This document shows positions 47,831-58,033 of a DNA stretch of 64,000 nt, in pieces. Source of the DNA: Thermoplasmata archaeon UBA61 (GTDB taxonomy: Archaea > Thermoplasmatota > Thermoplasmata > Lutacidiplasmatales > UBA184). Under the pieces are notes generated by a model that saw only the letters and a program-made list of their open reading frames with translations, had not been told where the DNA came from and ran no database searches. The DNA lies in assembly GCA_002503985.1 (NCBI GenBank), contig DASW01000002.1, positions 336,024 through 400,023 on the forward strand, given 5' to 3'. A program made the position numbers and the translations under genes. Each line of letters opens with the position of its first letter. Position 1 is the first letter of the stretch.

Positions 47831-48733
47831 CTAGACCTCGGTGATCGTCCCCTCGGGCTCGTCGGTGACCTTCATCCGGCCGAAGTGGAACCGAGAGAAC
47901 CGGTACTTCCACGCATAGCGGAAGAATAGGTTCTGCGCGACGGTCTCCTCCCAGGTGAACGCCAAGGCCACGAACCAGGCCGCGGGGGCGTACAAGAGGA
48001 TCGAGGTGAAGAAGAGGGCGGTGTCGAACGCGACGCCCGGGAGGAGGGTCACGGCCAGAACCGTCGCCCCGCCCACGACGAGCAGGATGATCGTCAGCCA
48101 AAGGAAGGGGAAATTGAGGGAGTCGGTGATCCTCAGCCGGGCGCGGCTCGATAGGTACGGAGCCGCAGGAGCGAGGATGACCGCCAGGAGCACGCCGGTC
48201 AAGACCTCCTCGAGGAAGAAGGAGAACGGCCGGTTGATCGCGATCTGCGGCGCGAGGTCGCCCCGCTGGAACACGGTCACCATGTACACGAGCTCAAAGC
48301 CGAGCGTCACGACGAAGAGGGCCCCGAACCGACCCCACATCTCCGCTGGGGTGTCAGGATGTTGGGGCGGCGTGATCACGACGTGGCGGTTCAGTCCGGG
48401 GAGCCGTGCAATCAAGAGCAACACTCCGAGCGGGACGAGGACGCCCAGCGTACGGCTCGAGACGAGACCGACCACGAACCAGACGAACGAGAACGCGAGG
48501 ATGACCCCGAGCAGCACGAGAGCAATGCCGAGGGACCGAGCGTCGGTCCAGCGCGCTTGGTCGTGGAAGAACTCGTGCACGAGCACCACGTAGACCAGCA
48601 CGAGCAGGAACGGCACGACCCAGAGGAGGATCAACGGCAGTCCCTTGGGAGGGGCAGGGGCTTGCGGGGGGCCTCCTACGCCTCGGTCCCCCGAAGCAGC
48701 GACGCCCGCGTTCACCGATCTGACCACTGCCAT
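47831..48733 (-). CDS. Multi-pass membrane protein
   Basis: This 300-residue protein has about seven membrane segments after a Gly/Pro/Ala-rich cytoplasmic N-terminus (residues 1-30). A charged insertion sits between segments 3 and 4 (RHVVITPPQHPDTPAEMWGRF), and the C-terminus ends with an aromatic-basic stretch (RYAWKYRFSRFHFGR). I do not recognise a family; nothing in its neighbours gives a role. It converges with the methyltransferase gene. Confidence 0.75.
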   Translation of the reverse strand: MAVVRSVNAGVAASGDRGVGGPPQAPAPPKGLPLILLWVVPFLLVLVYVVLVHEFFHDQARWTDARSLGIALVLLGVILAFSFVWFVVGLVSSRTLGVLVPLGVLLLIARLPGLNRHVVITPPQHPDTPAEMWGRFGALFVVTLGFELVYMVTVFQRGDLAPQIAINRPFSFFLEEVLTGVLLAVILAPAAPYLSSRARLRITDSLNFPFLWLTIILLVVGGATVLAVTLLPGVAFDTALFFTSILLYAPAAWFVALAFTWEETVAQNLFFRYAWKYRFSRFHFGRMKVTDEPEGTITEV

Positions 48734-48972
48734 CGCCTAGCTAATCATGTCGGTCCACGCCATGCCGGTCCGACCCCGTACCGGCCCCCAGAGGCCGGCA
48801 TCCCGCCCTTCCCAGCGTCGGTGATGGGCATCGACTGGTCGACCTACCTCGAGTAGGGCGGCATCGGAGAATCCGGCCGGTTCTCGGTAGCGCTGGGCCG
48901 CATTCGACCTCCGAGCCGGCAGCCGATGTTATGGGCTGTTCCGACCGTCCCGCTTACGGATCTGACGAGGTC

Positions 48973-49464
48973 ATGGTCTACTACGTCATCATCCGCGGGC
49001 CATTGGGTGTAGGTAAGACGACCATCTCCAAAGCGCTCGCGCGGTCCATCGGCGCGGTCGTCGTTTCTATCGACAAGATTGCGGACATGGAGTGGGATGG
49101 CGGCTCGGTCCGCCTGTACGTTACGGCGAACGAAGTCGCGGCAAAAAGGGCCCGAAGGGCGCTTGCCGGCGGCATTCCGGTCGTGTTCGATGGGTGTTTC
49201 TACTGGATGACCCAGATCAAGGACCTCGAGCGGCGTCTTCCCTTCCCTCACGAGGTGATTACCCTGAGAGCTCCTCTTTCCGTCTGTATTGGGCGGGATT
49301 CTGGCCGGAAAGTCGTGTTTGGTGCCGAGGCGGCGGAGCAAGTGTACCGCAAGGTCACTCGGTTCGAGTACGGAGTAGAATTGGACGCGACTCGCCCGGT
49401 CGGGACCGTGGTCCGCGAGATCACATCGCGCATTTCCCAGTGCCTGGACCCGACCTCTCGGTGA
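48973..49464 (+). CDS. Small P-loop kinase-like protein
   Basis: The 163-residue protein starts VYYVIIRGPLGVGKTTISKAL, a P-loop of the AAA-kinase/shikimate-kinase-like NTPases. The next strand ends VVVSIDKIAD, and GIPVVFDGCFYW acts as a Walker-B-like strand; RPVGTVVREI closes the C-terminus. It may phosphorylate a small molecule or a nucleoside; no specific family is clear. By eye its third codon positions contain more A/T than its neighbours, so acquisition by transfer is possible. The ATG at 48973 is used; the upstream in-frame start adds non-conserved residues. Confidence 0.75.
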   Translation: MVYYVIIRGPLGVGKTTISKALARSIGAVVVSIDKIADMEWDGGSVRLYVTANEVAAKRARRALAGGIPVVFDGCFYWMTQIKDLERRLPFPHEVITLRAPLSVCIGRDSGRKVVFGAEAAEQVYRKVTRFEYGVELDATRPVGTVVREITSRISQCLDPTSR

Positions 49465-49566
49465 TAGGACCGGTCCGCGGGTCGGTCAGAGGCGCCCTTC
49501 TCGGGTAGACTCTCCCGGGTCGAGCTCGGGCGCCATCCCAGTCTCCGACACCGTCCGAGTGTCGGT

Positions 49567-51057
49567 TCACCCAGATTTCGGGTCCTCGGACCTGTCCGTC
49601 GCGGGACGGATGTCGGTGGCCAGTGGCAACGAAGCGGTCGCGACCGCGGGGGCACCCGGCCCCTGGCGGGTCGACGAGAGCACGGCGGCAACCACCAGGA
49701 CCGCGGCCATGACGTAGAACGCCGCGTGGATCGCCGTGAGGAACTCGGTCGACACGGAGCCGATGACTTCCCGGCCGCCGACGAAAACTTCGAACGCCAC
49801 GGCCCGGGGAATCGCCAACGAGGCTACGGTGATCACCAGGGCATAGCTTCCGATGGTGCCCATGTTGGATAGCGTGCGAAGGAGCCCCGACACCGACCCA
49901 TAGTACCCGGGTGGCACATCGTGCATCACGGCCTTGTTGTTCGAGGGCCAGAACAACGCTCCCCCGATTCCGGTGACCAGGGAAATGAGCGCCACTTCGA
50001 CGAGCGGGGTCGTGAGCCCCATCTGGGCGTAGAGCAGCACGCCCACGAGCATGAACCCGATCCCGAGCGTGGCCAGCCGCGCGGGTCCCCAGCGGTCCGC
50101 CCAGCGACCCGCGATCGGCGCGAGACCCGAGGAGAGGATGTACCCCGGAACGAGGAGCAGCGAGGCGTCGAGCGGTGTGAGTGCACGGATCCCCTGAAGG
50201 TACATGATCAACAGGAACACGGTGGCGAGGTACCCCAGACTCTGCAGGAACGATGCCGCGAGCGACCGCGAGAGGAGCCGAGAACGGAACAAGAGCAGGT
50301 TGATGGTCGGGCTGACCGCGCGCCGCTCCCACCCGATGAACGGTACGATCAGCAGCGCGCCGAGCGCCATGAGGGACACGTTCCATGTTGAGGCCCCGTA
50401 CGACGCGAAGTCGGTGGCTCCGTAGACGATCAGCCCCAGCACCGCGGCCAGCAGGAGCATGCCGACAAGGTCGAGACGCGCCTTCGTGCGGGATCCTATA
50501 CCGAGGAACCGGTAGCCGAGAACAACGGCGATGACCCCGATCGGCACGTTGATGAAGAAGATGTAGCGCCAGCCGACGAAGGTCGTCAGCACGCCCCCCA
50601 GGACGATGCCGAGCGTGGCCCCGACGTTCCACCCCATGGCGGTGAAACCGAAGACACGCCCGCGGACCGCGGGGGGAAACGTGTCCGCGAGGATGGCCGT
50701 TCCGGTGGCGACCATGAAGGCGCCACCCACCGCCTGGACCGCACGGAACGCGACCAAGCTGTTCGCGGTGGGGGCGAAGCCGCAGAGGGCCGAGCCCACG
50801 GTGAAGACAACGAACCCCAGGTTGTAGAGACGACCGTGCCCGAACAGGTCACTGATCCGGCCCGCCTGGGTGGTGAGGATCGATACGAGCAGCAGGTAGA
50901 TCAGGATCGTCCAGAGGACGGTCGACAGCCCGGCGTGCAGGTCTCCGGCGATTGTCGGGAAGGCAAGGAGCACGATGGTGGTGTCCACCGATGCCATCAG
51001 GGTCCCGAGGATGACGATGAAGAGGATCATCCGCGGTGACGAGGGTCTTGCCGCCAT
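49567..51057 (-). CDS. MFS drug/H+ antiporter-like transporter (14 TM)
   Basis: This 496-residue carrier has about 14 hydrophobic segments, the DHA2/EmrB layout. Motif A-like GRISDLFGHGRLYNLG follows segment 2, and VGGAFMVATGTAILADTFPPAVRG is the motif C-type region of the DHA2 family. It probably exports hydrophobic compounds by proton antiport (family knowledge). It lies downstream of the amino-acid permease gene by 98 nt on the same strand, so it may still belong to the HypD cluster. Confidence 0.9.
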   Translation of the reverse strand: MAARPSSPRMILFIVILGTLMASVDTTIVLLAFPTIAGDLHAGLSTVLWTILIYLLLVSILTTQAGRISDLFGHGRLYNLGFVVFTVGSALCGFAPTANSLVAFRAVQAVGGAFMVATGTAILADTFPPAVRGRVFGFTAMGWNVGATLGIVLGGVLTTFVGWRYIFFINVPIGVIAVVLGYRFLGIGSRTKARLDLVGMLLLAAVLGLIVYGATDFASYGASTWNVSLMALGALLIVPFIGWERRAVSPTINLLLFRSRLLSRSLAASFLQSLGYLATVFLLIMYLQGIRALTPLDASLLLVPGYILSSGLAPIAGRWADRWGPARLATLGIGFMLVGVLLYAQMGLTTPLVEVALISLVTGIGGALFWPSNNKAVMHDVPPGYYGSVSGLLRTLSNMGTIGSYALVITVASLAIPRAVAFEVFVGGREVIGSVSTEFLTAIHAAFYVMAAVLVVAAVLSSTRQGPGAPAVATASLPLATDIRPATDRSEDPKSG

Positions 51058-51155
51058 GCCAGAATCGACTGCGCACCAACTTCACGAATAAAGCGGCCAC
51101 GGGACCAACGGAGACGGCGAATCGCACCGACGAAAGTCCTCGGGGGCTTCCGGCG

Positions 51156-52592
51156 CTAGCTTCCGCCGCTCGGCTCCCCCGGGGTCCGCGCCGAGCTCAC
51201 CCGCGCCAAGACCCGTGTCGAGCCCCAGACGCCGAATCCGACCAGTAGCCACGCCGTCCCCCACACAAGGACATCGTTCCACCCCGGCGTGCCGGGGAGG
51301 ACTTGGAGTACGAGGAGGGTCCCGGTAACACCGAGAGACGCTAACGGGACCGCGAGCCGCCAGGGGGCGGACCGCGCGACTCCCTCCCGCACGAGGGCCA
51401 CCAGGTAGGCGAGGCTGAGGAGCGCGTAGGCGATCAGGGCCCCGAAGACGAGCAGTTCGGGAAGCAGGACCAAGAGGAACGCAGGCGGGGCCGAGAGGCC
51501 CCCCAGCGGCAGGGTGGACCACCAGACCAACCCAAAGGCCGCCCCCGCGGACACGGCGAGCGCGGGCCACGGGGCCTTCTCGCGGCCGAAGAGGCGGGCC
51601 ATGGGGTAGGGAAGGACCCGGTCCCGCCCCATCGCGAACAGCACCCGGGCGCAAGCGTTCTCCACGCAGATCATCGCGCCGAGGGAGCTCACGATGATCA
51701 CTGCCGTGACGAGCCGCCCTCCGTCCGTGCCTAGGACGCTTCCGACGGCCACGGGGAGCGATGCTCCCGACGACCCCCACTGAGAGGATGGGATCGCGTG
51801 TAGGTAGGCGAGCGCGGAGACGATGTAGACCACGCCCGTGGCGAGGATGGTCGCCCCGGTGCCCCACGCGATGTCCCGTGCTGGGAGCCGTGCCTCTTCC
51901 GCGTAGGCGGAGACGGACTCGAACCCCAGGAAGAGGAACACGGCCGCACCGCCACTACCGCCGAGAGCGATCAACGTATCCAGAGGACTCGCGGGAGGCG
52001 GGGGGAGCGCGACCGTCGGTTGCAGGAACAAGGCCCCGGCCACTCCCAGAAGGATGGCCGCTTCGGCGACGAAGACGGCGAGCGCGACCCGGCTCGAGGG
52101 ACGAAGCCCGAGCGCGTTCAGCGCGAACACGCCGAGCGCCACGGCCGCGGCAATGGGGACGAGAGCGCCGGCCGTCTGGGGGAGGAACACCTCGAGGAGC
52201 GTGACGAAGAGAAGCAACGGGATCGCAGGCCCGAGCAAGTACAGGAGGCAGAGCGCCCAACCCGCGATGAACCCCACCGGGAGCGAGAGTTCCGCCCCGA
52301 CCAGCGCGTACGCGCCGCCCGCCTTGGGGTGGCGAGCGGTCATCCGAGCGAAGCAGACGCCGGTCAGCAGCACCGCGAGCGTGCCGAGTACCACGCCGAC
52401 CCAGGCGTATCGCCCTCCTTTCAGCGCGAGGAGCGCGAAGATCGCCGCGAGGCTGAACGCCGGCGCGACGAACGCGGCCCCGGCTCCCAGGAGCTCGACC
52501 TTCCCGAGACGACGCAGGGGAGTATCGGAGGCCGGACGGCGCGCGGCAATATCGGAGGCAGCGGCTGGGAGGGCGGTCGAGCGCTCCGGCAT
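51156..52592 (-). CDS. APC family amino-acid permease
   Basis: The 478-residue protein has about 12 membrane segments with the APC signature: FSLAAIFALLALKGGRYAW near the N-terminus, then ARHPKAGGAYALVGAEL (the GGAYxxV stretch typical of amino-acid permeases) and FLGFESVSAYAEEARLPARDI. It likely carries an amino acid in by proton or amino-acid exchange. It sits 39 nt downstream of the HypD-like gene on the same strand, which makes hydroxyproline or proline a reasonable substrate guess (inference). Confidence 0.88.
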   Translation of the reverse strand: MPERSTALPAAASDIAARRPASDTPLRRLGKVELLGAGAAFVAPAFSLAAIFALLALKGGRYAWVGVVLGTLAVLLTGVCFARMTARHPKAGGAYALVGAELSLPVGFIAGWALCLLYLLGPAIPLLLFVTLLEVFLPQTAGALVPIAAAVALGVFALNALGLRPSSRVALAVFVAEAAILLGVAGALFLQPTVALPPPPASPLDTLIALGGSGGAAVFLFLGFESVSAYAEEARLPARDIAWGTGATILATGVVYIVSALAYLHAIPSSQWGSSGASLPVAVGSVLGTDGGRLVTAVIIVSSLGAMICVENACARVLFAMGRDRVLPYPMARLFGREKAPWPALAVSAGAAFGLVWWSTLPLGGLSAPPAFLLVLLPELLVFGALIAYALLSLAYLVALVREGVARSAPWRLAVPLASLGVTGTLLVLQVLPGTPGWNDVLVWGTAWLLVGFGVWGSTRVLARVSSARTPGEPSGGS

Positions 52593-52631
52593 TGGCCCTT
52601 CCCCGAGCCGGCCGGGCTTAAGCGACTTTCC

Positions 52632-55019
52632 TTACACGCTGGCGGTTCCGAGCGGGGCGGGCCCGAAGGCCTCGTGCTCGGTCCGCGAGATGATGTCGTC
52701 CTGCAAGGCACGGGTCAGGTCGCAGAAGTAGTCGCTGTAGCCCGCGACGCGGACGATGAGGTCGCGGTACTTCTCGGGGTCCGCCTGCGCCGCTCGCAGG
52801 GTGGCCGCGGTGACGACGTTGAACTGGATGTGATGTCCCCCCAACCGGAAATACGAACGGACCAGGTGCCCCACCTTGTCGAGTCCCGCATCCCCTTTGA
52901 GCAGCTGGGGCGTGAACTTCTGGTTCAGCAAGGTCCCCCCGGTACGCGCATGGTCCATCTTGGCGGCGGACTTGACGACGGCGGTGGGACCGTTGCGGTC
53001 CGCGCCCTGGACCGGCGAGATGCCGTCCGAGAGGGGCTCTCCCGCACGGCGTCCGTCGGGAGTCGCGCCGGTCACCGAACCGAAGTAGACATGGCAGGTC
53101 GTCGACAGGTAGTTCACGCGGTAGTGTCCCCCCTTGGTGTTCTTTCGACCATCCACCTCGTCGAAATAGGCGTTGAACACGTCCACGAGGATGTCGTCCG
53201 CGTAGTCATCGTCGTTGCCGAACTTCGGGGTCTTGTTCCATAGTTGCAAGCGCAGCTTCTCGTCCCCCTCGAAGTTGCGCGCCAACGCCCCCAGCAGTTC
53301 ATCCATCGCCACGGTCTTGCGGTCGAAGACGTGGAACTTGATCGCTGCGAGGCTGTCGGTGCAGGTCGCGGGTGCCACTCCCATGATGTAGGTCGAGTTG
53401 TACCGCGGGCCGCCGTTGTTGTAGTCCCGACCCTTCGCGATGCAATCGGAGACGAGGAGGGAGAGGAACGGGGCCGGCATGTAATCGGCGTACAACCGTT
53501 CGATGACCTGGTTCCCTCGGACCTTGACGTCGATGAAGTAGTGCAGTTGCTCACGGAAGGCGCGGAAAAGCTGTTCGTAGGACGAGAACGAACGGGGGTC
53601 TCCGGTCTCGACCCCGACCGTCCTCCCGGATCGTGGGTCCAATCCGTTGTTCAGGGCGACCTCGAGCACCTTGGGGAGGTTGAAGTACCCCGTCAGGATG
53701 TAGGCCTCTTTTCCGAACGCTCCGGACTCGACGCACCCTGAGGTTCCGCTGCACCGGGCGTCCTCGACCGATTTTCCTTGACGCAGCAGCTCCTCGATGA
53801 CCATGTCGGCGTTGAAGACCGACGGCTGTCCCCAGCCCTGGCGTACGATCTCTAGGCCTCGCTTCAGGAACGCATCCGGGTTCTTCTTGCTCAGTTGAAG
53901 GTTCGACGAGGGTTGCAATAGGTGCATCTCGTCGATGACGTCGAGGACGAGGTACGTGACATCGTTCACTCCGTCCGACCCGTCGCGCTTCAGGCCCCCG
54001 CTGTTGATGTTGGCAAAATCGGTGTACGTGCCGCTCTCCGCGTTGGTCACGCCGACCTTGGGGGGCGCCGGTTGGTTGTTGAACTTGACCCACAAGCATT
54101 CGAGCAGTTCCTTGGCCTCCTCCCGGGTCAACGAGCCGTCCTCCACGCCCTTCCGATAGAACGGCTCCAGATGCTGGTCGAATCGCCCCGGACAGAACGA
54201 ATCCCACGTGTTCAGCTCGGTCACCACGCCGAGGTGAACGAACCAGTAGGCCTGCACCGCTTCCCAGAAGTCCCTCGGGGCGTGGGCGGGCACACGACGG
54301 CACACCTCGGCGATGCGGTGTAGCTCGGCCCGTCGGTCTGGCTCGGTCGCCGTCCGGGCCAGCTCCTCCGCCTTCTGGGCATGCCGTTCCGCGAACCGTA
54401 CGACCGCGTCGGCCGCGATCGCCATCGCCCGCAGTTCGTCGCGTTTCGCGGACGCGTCCGGGTCGTTGAGACCGTCCAGGCGGGACAACGCGTCGGCGAC
54501 TTCGGCCTTGAGGTCCAAGAGGCCCTTCCGATAGATGACGTCCCCCAGCACGGTGTGCCCGGGGGCGCGTTGCTCCATGAACTCCGTGAAGAGTCCGGCC
54601 TCGTAGGCACTCTTCCACTCCGGGGTCATTTCTGCGAAGATCAGGTCGCGCATCGAGCGGCCTTGCCAGTACGGGATCACCTCGTCCTCCTGGACCTGCC
54701 GAGCGTGGTCGTCGACGGAATAGGGGATCTTCTCGCGGGAGTCCAGGACCTCAAAGTCGTTCAGGCTGTGGCAGCAGAGTTCGGGGAACGTGGGAGCGGC
54801 CTTGGGTTCGGGCCCGCGCTCGCCCACGATCAATTCGTCCTGGCCGATGTAGATCTCTTCGTGCTCCAGGAGGTACCGGAGGGCGAGAGCCCGGCGGATG
54901 GGAACGGAGGCGGTCTTGTCCTGACGGTAGAACTCGGTAAGGAGCGCCGCCCGCTCGATCGAGAGCCGGGGCCGGGTTTCGAGGGTCGCTTGCCGCAAGC
55001 GGGCCACGCGTTCGTTCAT
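52632..55019 (-). CDS. hypD: Glycyl radical enzyme, trans-4-hydroxy-L-proline dehydratase-like
   Basis: This 795-residue protein has the thiyl-radical loop GTSGCVE (C429, E431) and the C-terminal glycyl-radical site RVAGYS (G760). As I recall the C. difficile HypD residues (F152, H160, D278, S334, D339, F340, C434, E436, Y450, T645, G765), each has the same residue here five positions earlier: F147, H155, D273, S329, D334, F335, C429, E431, Y445, T640, G760. That argues for removal of water from trans-4-hydroxy-L-proline to give pyrroline-5-carboxylate. Its activase is encoded 1 nt upstream. Choline, diol and glycerol lyases share the radical motifs but not, to my knowledge, this residue set. 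The enzyme is oxygen-sensitive, so it needs anoxic conditions. Confidence 0.9.
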   Translation of the reverse strand: MNERVARLRQATLETRPRLSIERAALLTEFYRQDKTASVPIRRALALRYLLEHEEIYIGQDELIVGERGPEPKAAPTFPELCCHSLNDFEVLDSREKIPYSVDDHARQVQEDEVIPYWQGRSMRDLIFAEMTPEWKSAYEAGLFTEFMEQRAPGHTVLGDVIYRKGLLDLKAEVADALSRLDGLNDPDASAKRDELRAMAIAADAVVRFAERHAQKAEELARTATEPDRRAELHRIAEVCRRVPAHAPRDFWEAVQAYWFVHLGVVTELNTWDSFCPGRFDQHLEPFYRKGVEDGSLTREEAKELLECLWVKFNNQPAPPKVGVTNAESGTYTDFANINSGGLKRDGSDGVNDVTYLVLDVIDEMHLLQPSSNLQLSKKNPDAFLKRGLEIVRQGWGQPSVFNADMVIEELLRQGKSVEDARCSGTSGCVESGAFGKEAYILTGYFNLPKVLEVALNNGLDPRSGRTVGVETGDPRSFSSYEQLFRAFREQLHYFIDVKVRGNQVIERLYADYMPAPFLSLLVSDCIAKGRDYNNGGPRYNSTYIMGVAPATCTDSLAAIKFHVFDRKTVAMDELLGALARNFEGDEKLRLQLWNKTPKFGNDDDYADDILVDVFNAYFDEVDGRKNTKGGHYRVNYLSTTCHVYFGSVTGATPDGRRAGEPLSDGISPVQGADRNGPTAVVKSAAKMDHARTGGTLLNQKFTPQLLKGDAGLDKVGHLVRSYFRLGGHHIQFNVVTAATLRAAQADPEKYRDLIVRVAGYSDYFCDLTRALQDDIISRTEHEAFGPAPLGTASV

Positions 55020-55020
55020 C

Positions 55021-55980
55021 TCAGGCCCCGATCCGCACGGTGAACCCGTCCCGTCTCAGCCGCTCTGCGAGGAGTTCCATCTGCGCGTCGGACGGCGGGA
55101 GAACGCCCTCCATCTCGTAGGCTCTGTGCAATCGACGGTACTTGTCGCTTCCATATCGGTGGTAGGGCAGCAGGTCGACCTCCCGAAGACCTAGGGGGGC
55201 GAGGAACTTCGATAGGTCGTCCAGGTTGGCGGCATCGTCGTTCACTCCGGGAATGATGGGGACGCGTACGACCACCGCGCTGCCGCCCTCGGCCAGCATC
55301 GTGAGGTTCCGCAAGATCAATTCGTTCTCCACGCCCGTGAATTGCCGGTGCCGTTCGCTGTCCATCAATTTAAGGTCGTAGAAGAACAGATCGACGTTCT
55401 CACGGACCCGAAGCAGGACGCTCGGGTCGGCCCATCCACAGGTGTCGAGTACGGTCCGGATCCGCCGGGCCCGGCAAGCGGTGAGCAGCGATTCGACGAA
55501 CGGCGCCTGCATCAGCGGTTCACCGCCCGAGACGGTGACCCCACCCCTCGATTCGTCGAAGAATACCTGGTCCTTCGAGACCTCGGCGAGCACGTCCGGT
55601 ACGGTCATCCAGCGACCTGCCAGCTGGCGGGCTGTGGCGGAGCACGCGCTCACGCATTCCGCACAACGCTGGCACAGGCGAGGGTCGTGGACGAGCCGTT
55701 GCTGGTCGAGATGAAGCGCACCATGGGGGCACGCGCGCACGCAGTCCCCGGATCGGATGCACCGATCTTCGAAGTAGATCACTTTCGGCTCAGGGGACTG
55801 ACTCTCGGGGTTGTGGCACCACCTGCAGCGCAAGGGACACCCCTTGAGGAACACCGTCGTTCGGATGCCCGGCCCGTCATGGAGGGCGAAGTGCATGATG
55901 TTCAGAACCAGGCCGACCGGAGCTGGCGAGGGGGGTTGGCTTGACAGACTCCGAGTGGCGGTTCTCTGTACGCTGTCCAT
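55021..55980 (-). CDS. Glycyl radical enzyme activase (radical SAM)
   Basis: This 319-residue activating enzyme has the radical SAM motif CPLRCRWC (C-x3-C-x2-C, about residues 48-55). Two further ferredoxin-like [4Fe-4S] sites follow, CIRSGDCVRACP and CQRCAECVSAC, as in the larger activases. It should take a hydrogen from the glycine of the HypD-like partner. VTVSGGEPLMQ is the SAM-binding GGE motif. The ATG at 55978-55980 lies about 40 nt below a TATA element at 56016-56024. It is the first gene of the cluster. Confidence 0.93.
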   Translation of the reverse strand: MDSVQRTATRSLSSQPPSPAPVGLVLNIMHFALHDGPGIRTTVFLKGCPLRCRWCHNPESQSPEPKVIYFEDRCIRSGDCVRACPHGALHLDQQRLVHDPRLCQRCAECVSACSATARQLAGRWMTVPDVLAEVSKDQVFFDESRGGVTVSGGEPLMQAPFVESLLTACRARRIRTVLDTCGWADPSVLLRVRENVDLFFYDLKLMDSERHRQFTGVENELILRNLTMLAEGGSAVVVRVPIIPGVNDDAANLDDLSKFLAPLGLREVDLLPYHRYGSDKYRRLHRAYEMEGVLPPSDAQMELLAERLRRDGFTVRIGA

Positions 55981-56015
55981 GTCCCGGGGGCGGTACTGAC
56001 TCCATGCACCGGTCA

Positions 56016-56024
56016 GTGAATAAG
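56016..56024 (-). promoter_or_regulatory. TATA box of the HypD cluster
   Basis: The minus strand reads CTTATTCAC, giving a start near 55994 and a leader of about 14 nt before the activase ATG. Confidence 0.45.
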
Positions 56025-56174
56025 CCCGCCCACTGCCGGTGGCATCCGGACCTCGCTCAGCCGTTCCTTCGCGCTGACGCTTGCCGCCATCGAGCCGGCC
56101 TCAACCCGACGGTGCCCTCCGAACGGTGAAACACCGTACCAGGAGCCGTTGCTCGTCGTCTACCCTCAACGGCT

Positions 56175-56189
56175 GAGTATTTGTATAGG
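56175..56189 (+). promoter_or_regulatory. TATA region of the ABC exporter operon
   Basis: The AT-rich stretch GAGTATTTGTATAGG contains two overlapping TATA candidates and would start transcription near 56209, 13 nt before the ATG at 56222. Confidence 0.5.
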
Positions 56190-56221
56190 CACTCACGTCC
56201 GCGGGGACCCTCTACGGAACC

Positions 56222-57208
<987 letters not shown>

Positions 57209-58015
57209 ATGGCGACCGCTACGGTCCAGTACTCCCGGGCGCGCTCCACCTACGCAGCGCTCCGACTGAGCGTTCTCCAGTTCCTGGCCGACCCACAGTG
57301 GCTCGTCCCCTCGATGATCGCCCCTGTCGTGTTCGCCCTCGTTTCGTTCGAGCTGTTCCGGGGAGCCGGTCCGTACTTCCTCACGTACGCGATCCTCGGG
57401 GCCGGCATGATGAGCATGTGGGGCCAAACGCTCTACGGGAGCGGCTGGGCGACCGGCATGGACCGGGAGTTCGGGACCCTCGAGCCGACCATCCAAGCCC
57501 CGACGCCGTACCTGTACGTCGTCGTGGGGCGTGTCCTTTGGAACGTCATCTCCGGCCTGATCGGCGGCGGGATCGTCTACGTCGTAATCGTGATCGTCGC
57601 CGGGGGGCCTCCGGCCGTTCCTAACCCGGTCGGATTCGCGCTTCTGTTCGTCTTCGTGATGGTCACGCTCGCGAGCGTCGGGGTCATCTTCGCCGCCTTC
57701 TATGTGTACACCCGGTACGCGGGGTTCATCCAGAACATCGGGGAGTTCGCCTTCTACATCGGGACCGGCTGCATGTTCCCCGTCGTCCTTTTGCCGTTCG
57801 TCACGAACCCGGTGTCGCTTGCCTTCCCACCGACCTGGGGGTTGGACGCGTTGCGCTACCTCTCGATTCCCGGCTACCAGGGATTCGGCTGGGGGTTCTG
57901 GGGCGACCTCGCGGGCGCCGTCGCTACCACGGTGGTCTACCTGTCGGTCGCCGGACTCGTCTTCCAGCGCGTCGAGCGGCACGTCCTCGAGGAGGGGAAC
58001 CTGTCCGAGTACTGA
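57209..58015 (+). CDS. ABC-2 type exporter permease 1
   Basis: This 268-residue permease has six membrane segments, the arrangement of ABC-2 transporters, and begins in the base after the ATPase stop. WLVPSMIAPVVFALVSFELF is segment 1, and MWGQTLYGSGWATGMDREFGTLEPT is the inter-helix loop that contains a conserved acidic stretch in this family. It and the next permease probably form a heterodimer, as is seen when two permease genes follow one ATPase. Confidence 0.87.
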   Translation: MATATVQYSRARSTYAALRLSVLQFLADPQWLVPSMIAPVVFALVSFELFRGAGPYFLTYAILGAGMMSMWGQTLYGSGWATGMDREFGTLEPTIQAPTPYLYVVVGRVLWNVISGLIGGGIVYVVIVIVAGGPPAVPNPVGFALLFVFVMVTLASVGVIFAAFYVYTRYAGFIQNIGEFAFYIGTGCMFPVVLLPFVTNPVSLAFPPTWGLDALRYLSIPGYQGFGWGFWGDLAGAVATTVVYLSVAGLVFQRVERHVLEEGNLSEY

Positions 58016-58033
58016 ACGGGCGGGACGATTTCC

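Noticed and set aside
48827..48856. Very short ORF ending before the kinase gene (M-G-I-D-W-S-T-Y-L-E)
   Set aside because: It is too short, with no promoter or context to support it; it may be a chance frame or a gene remnant.
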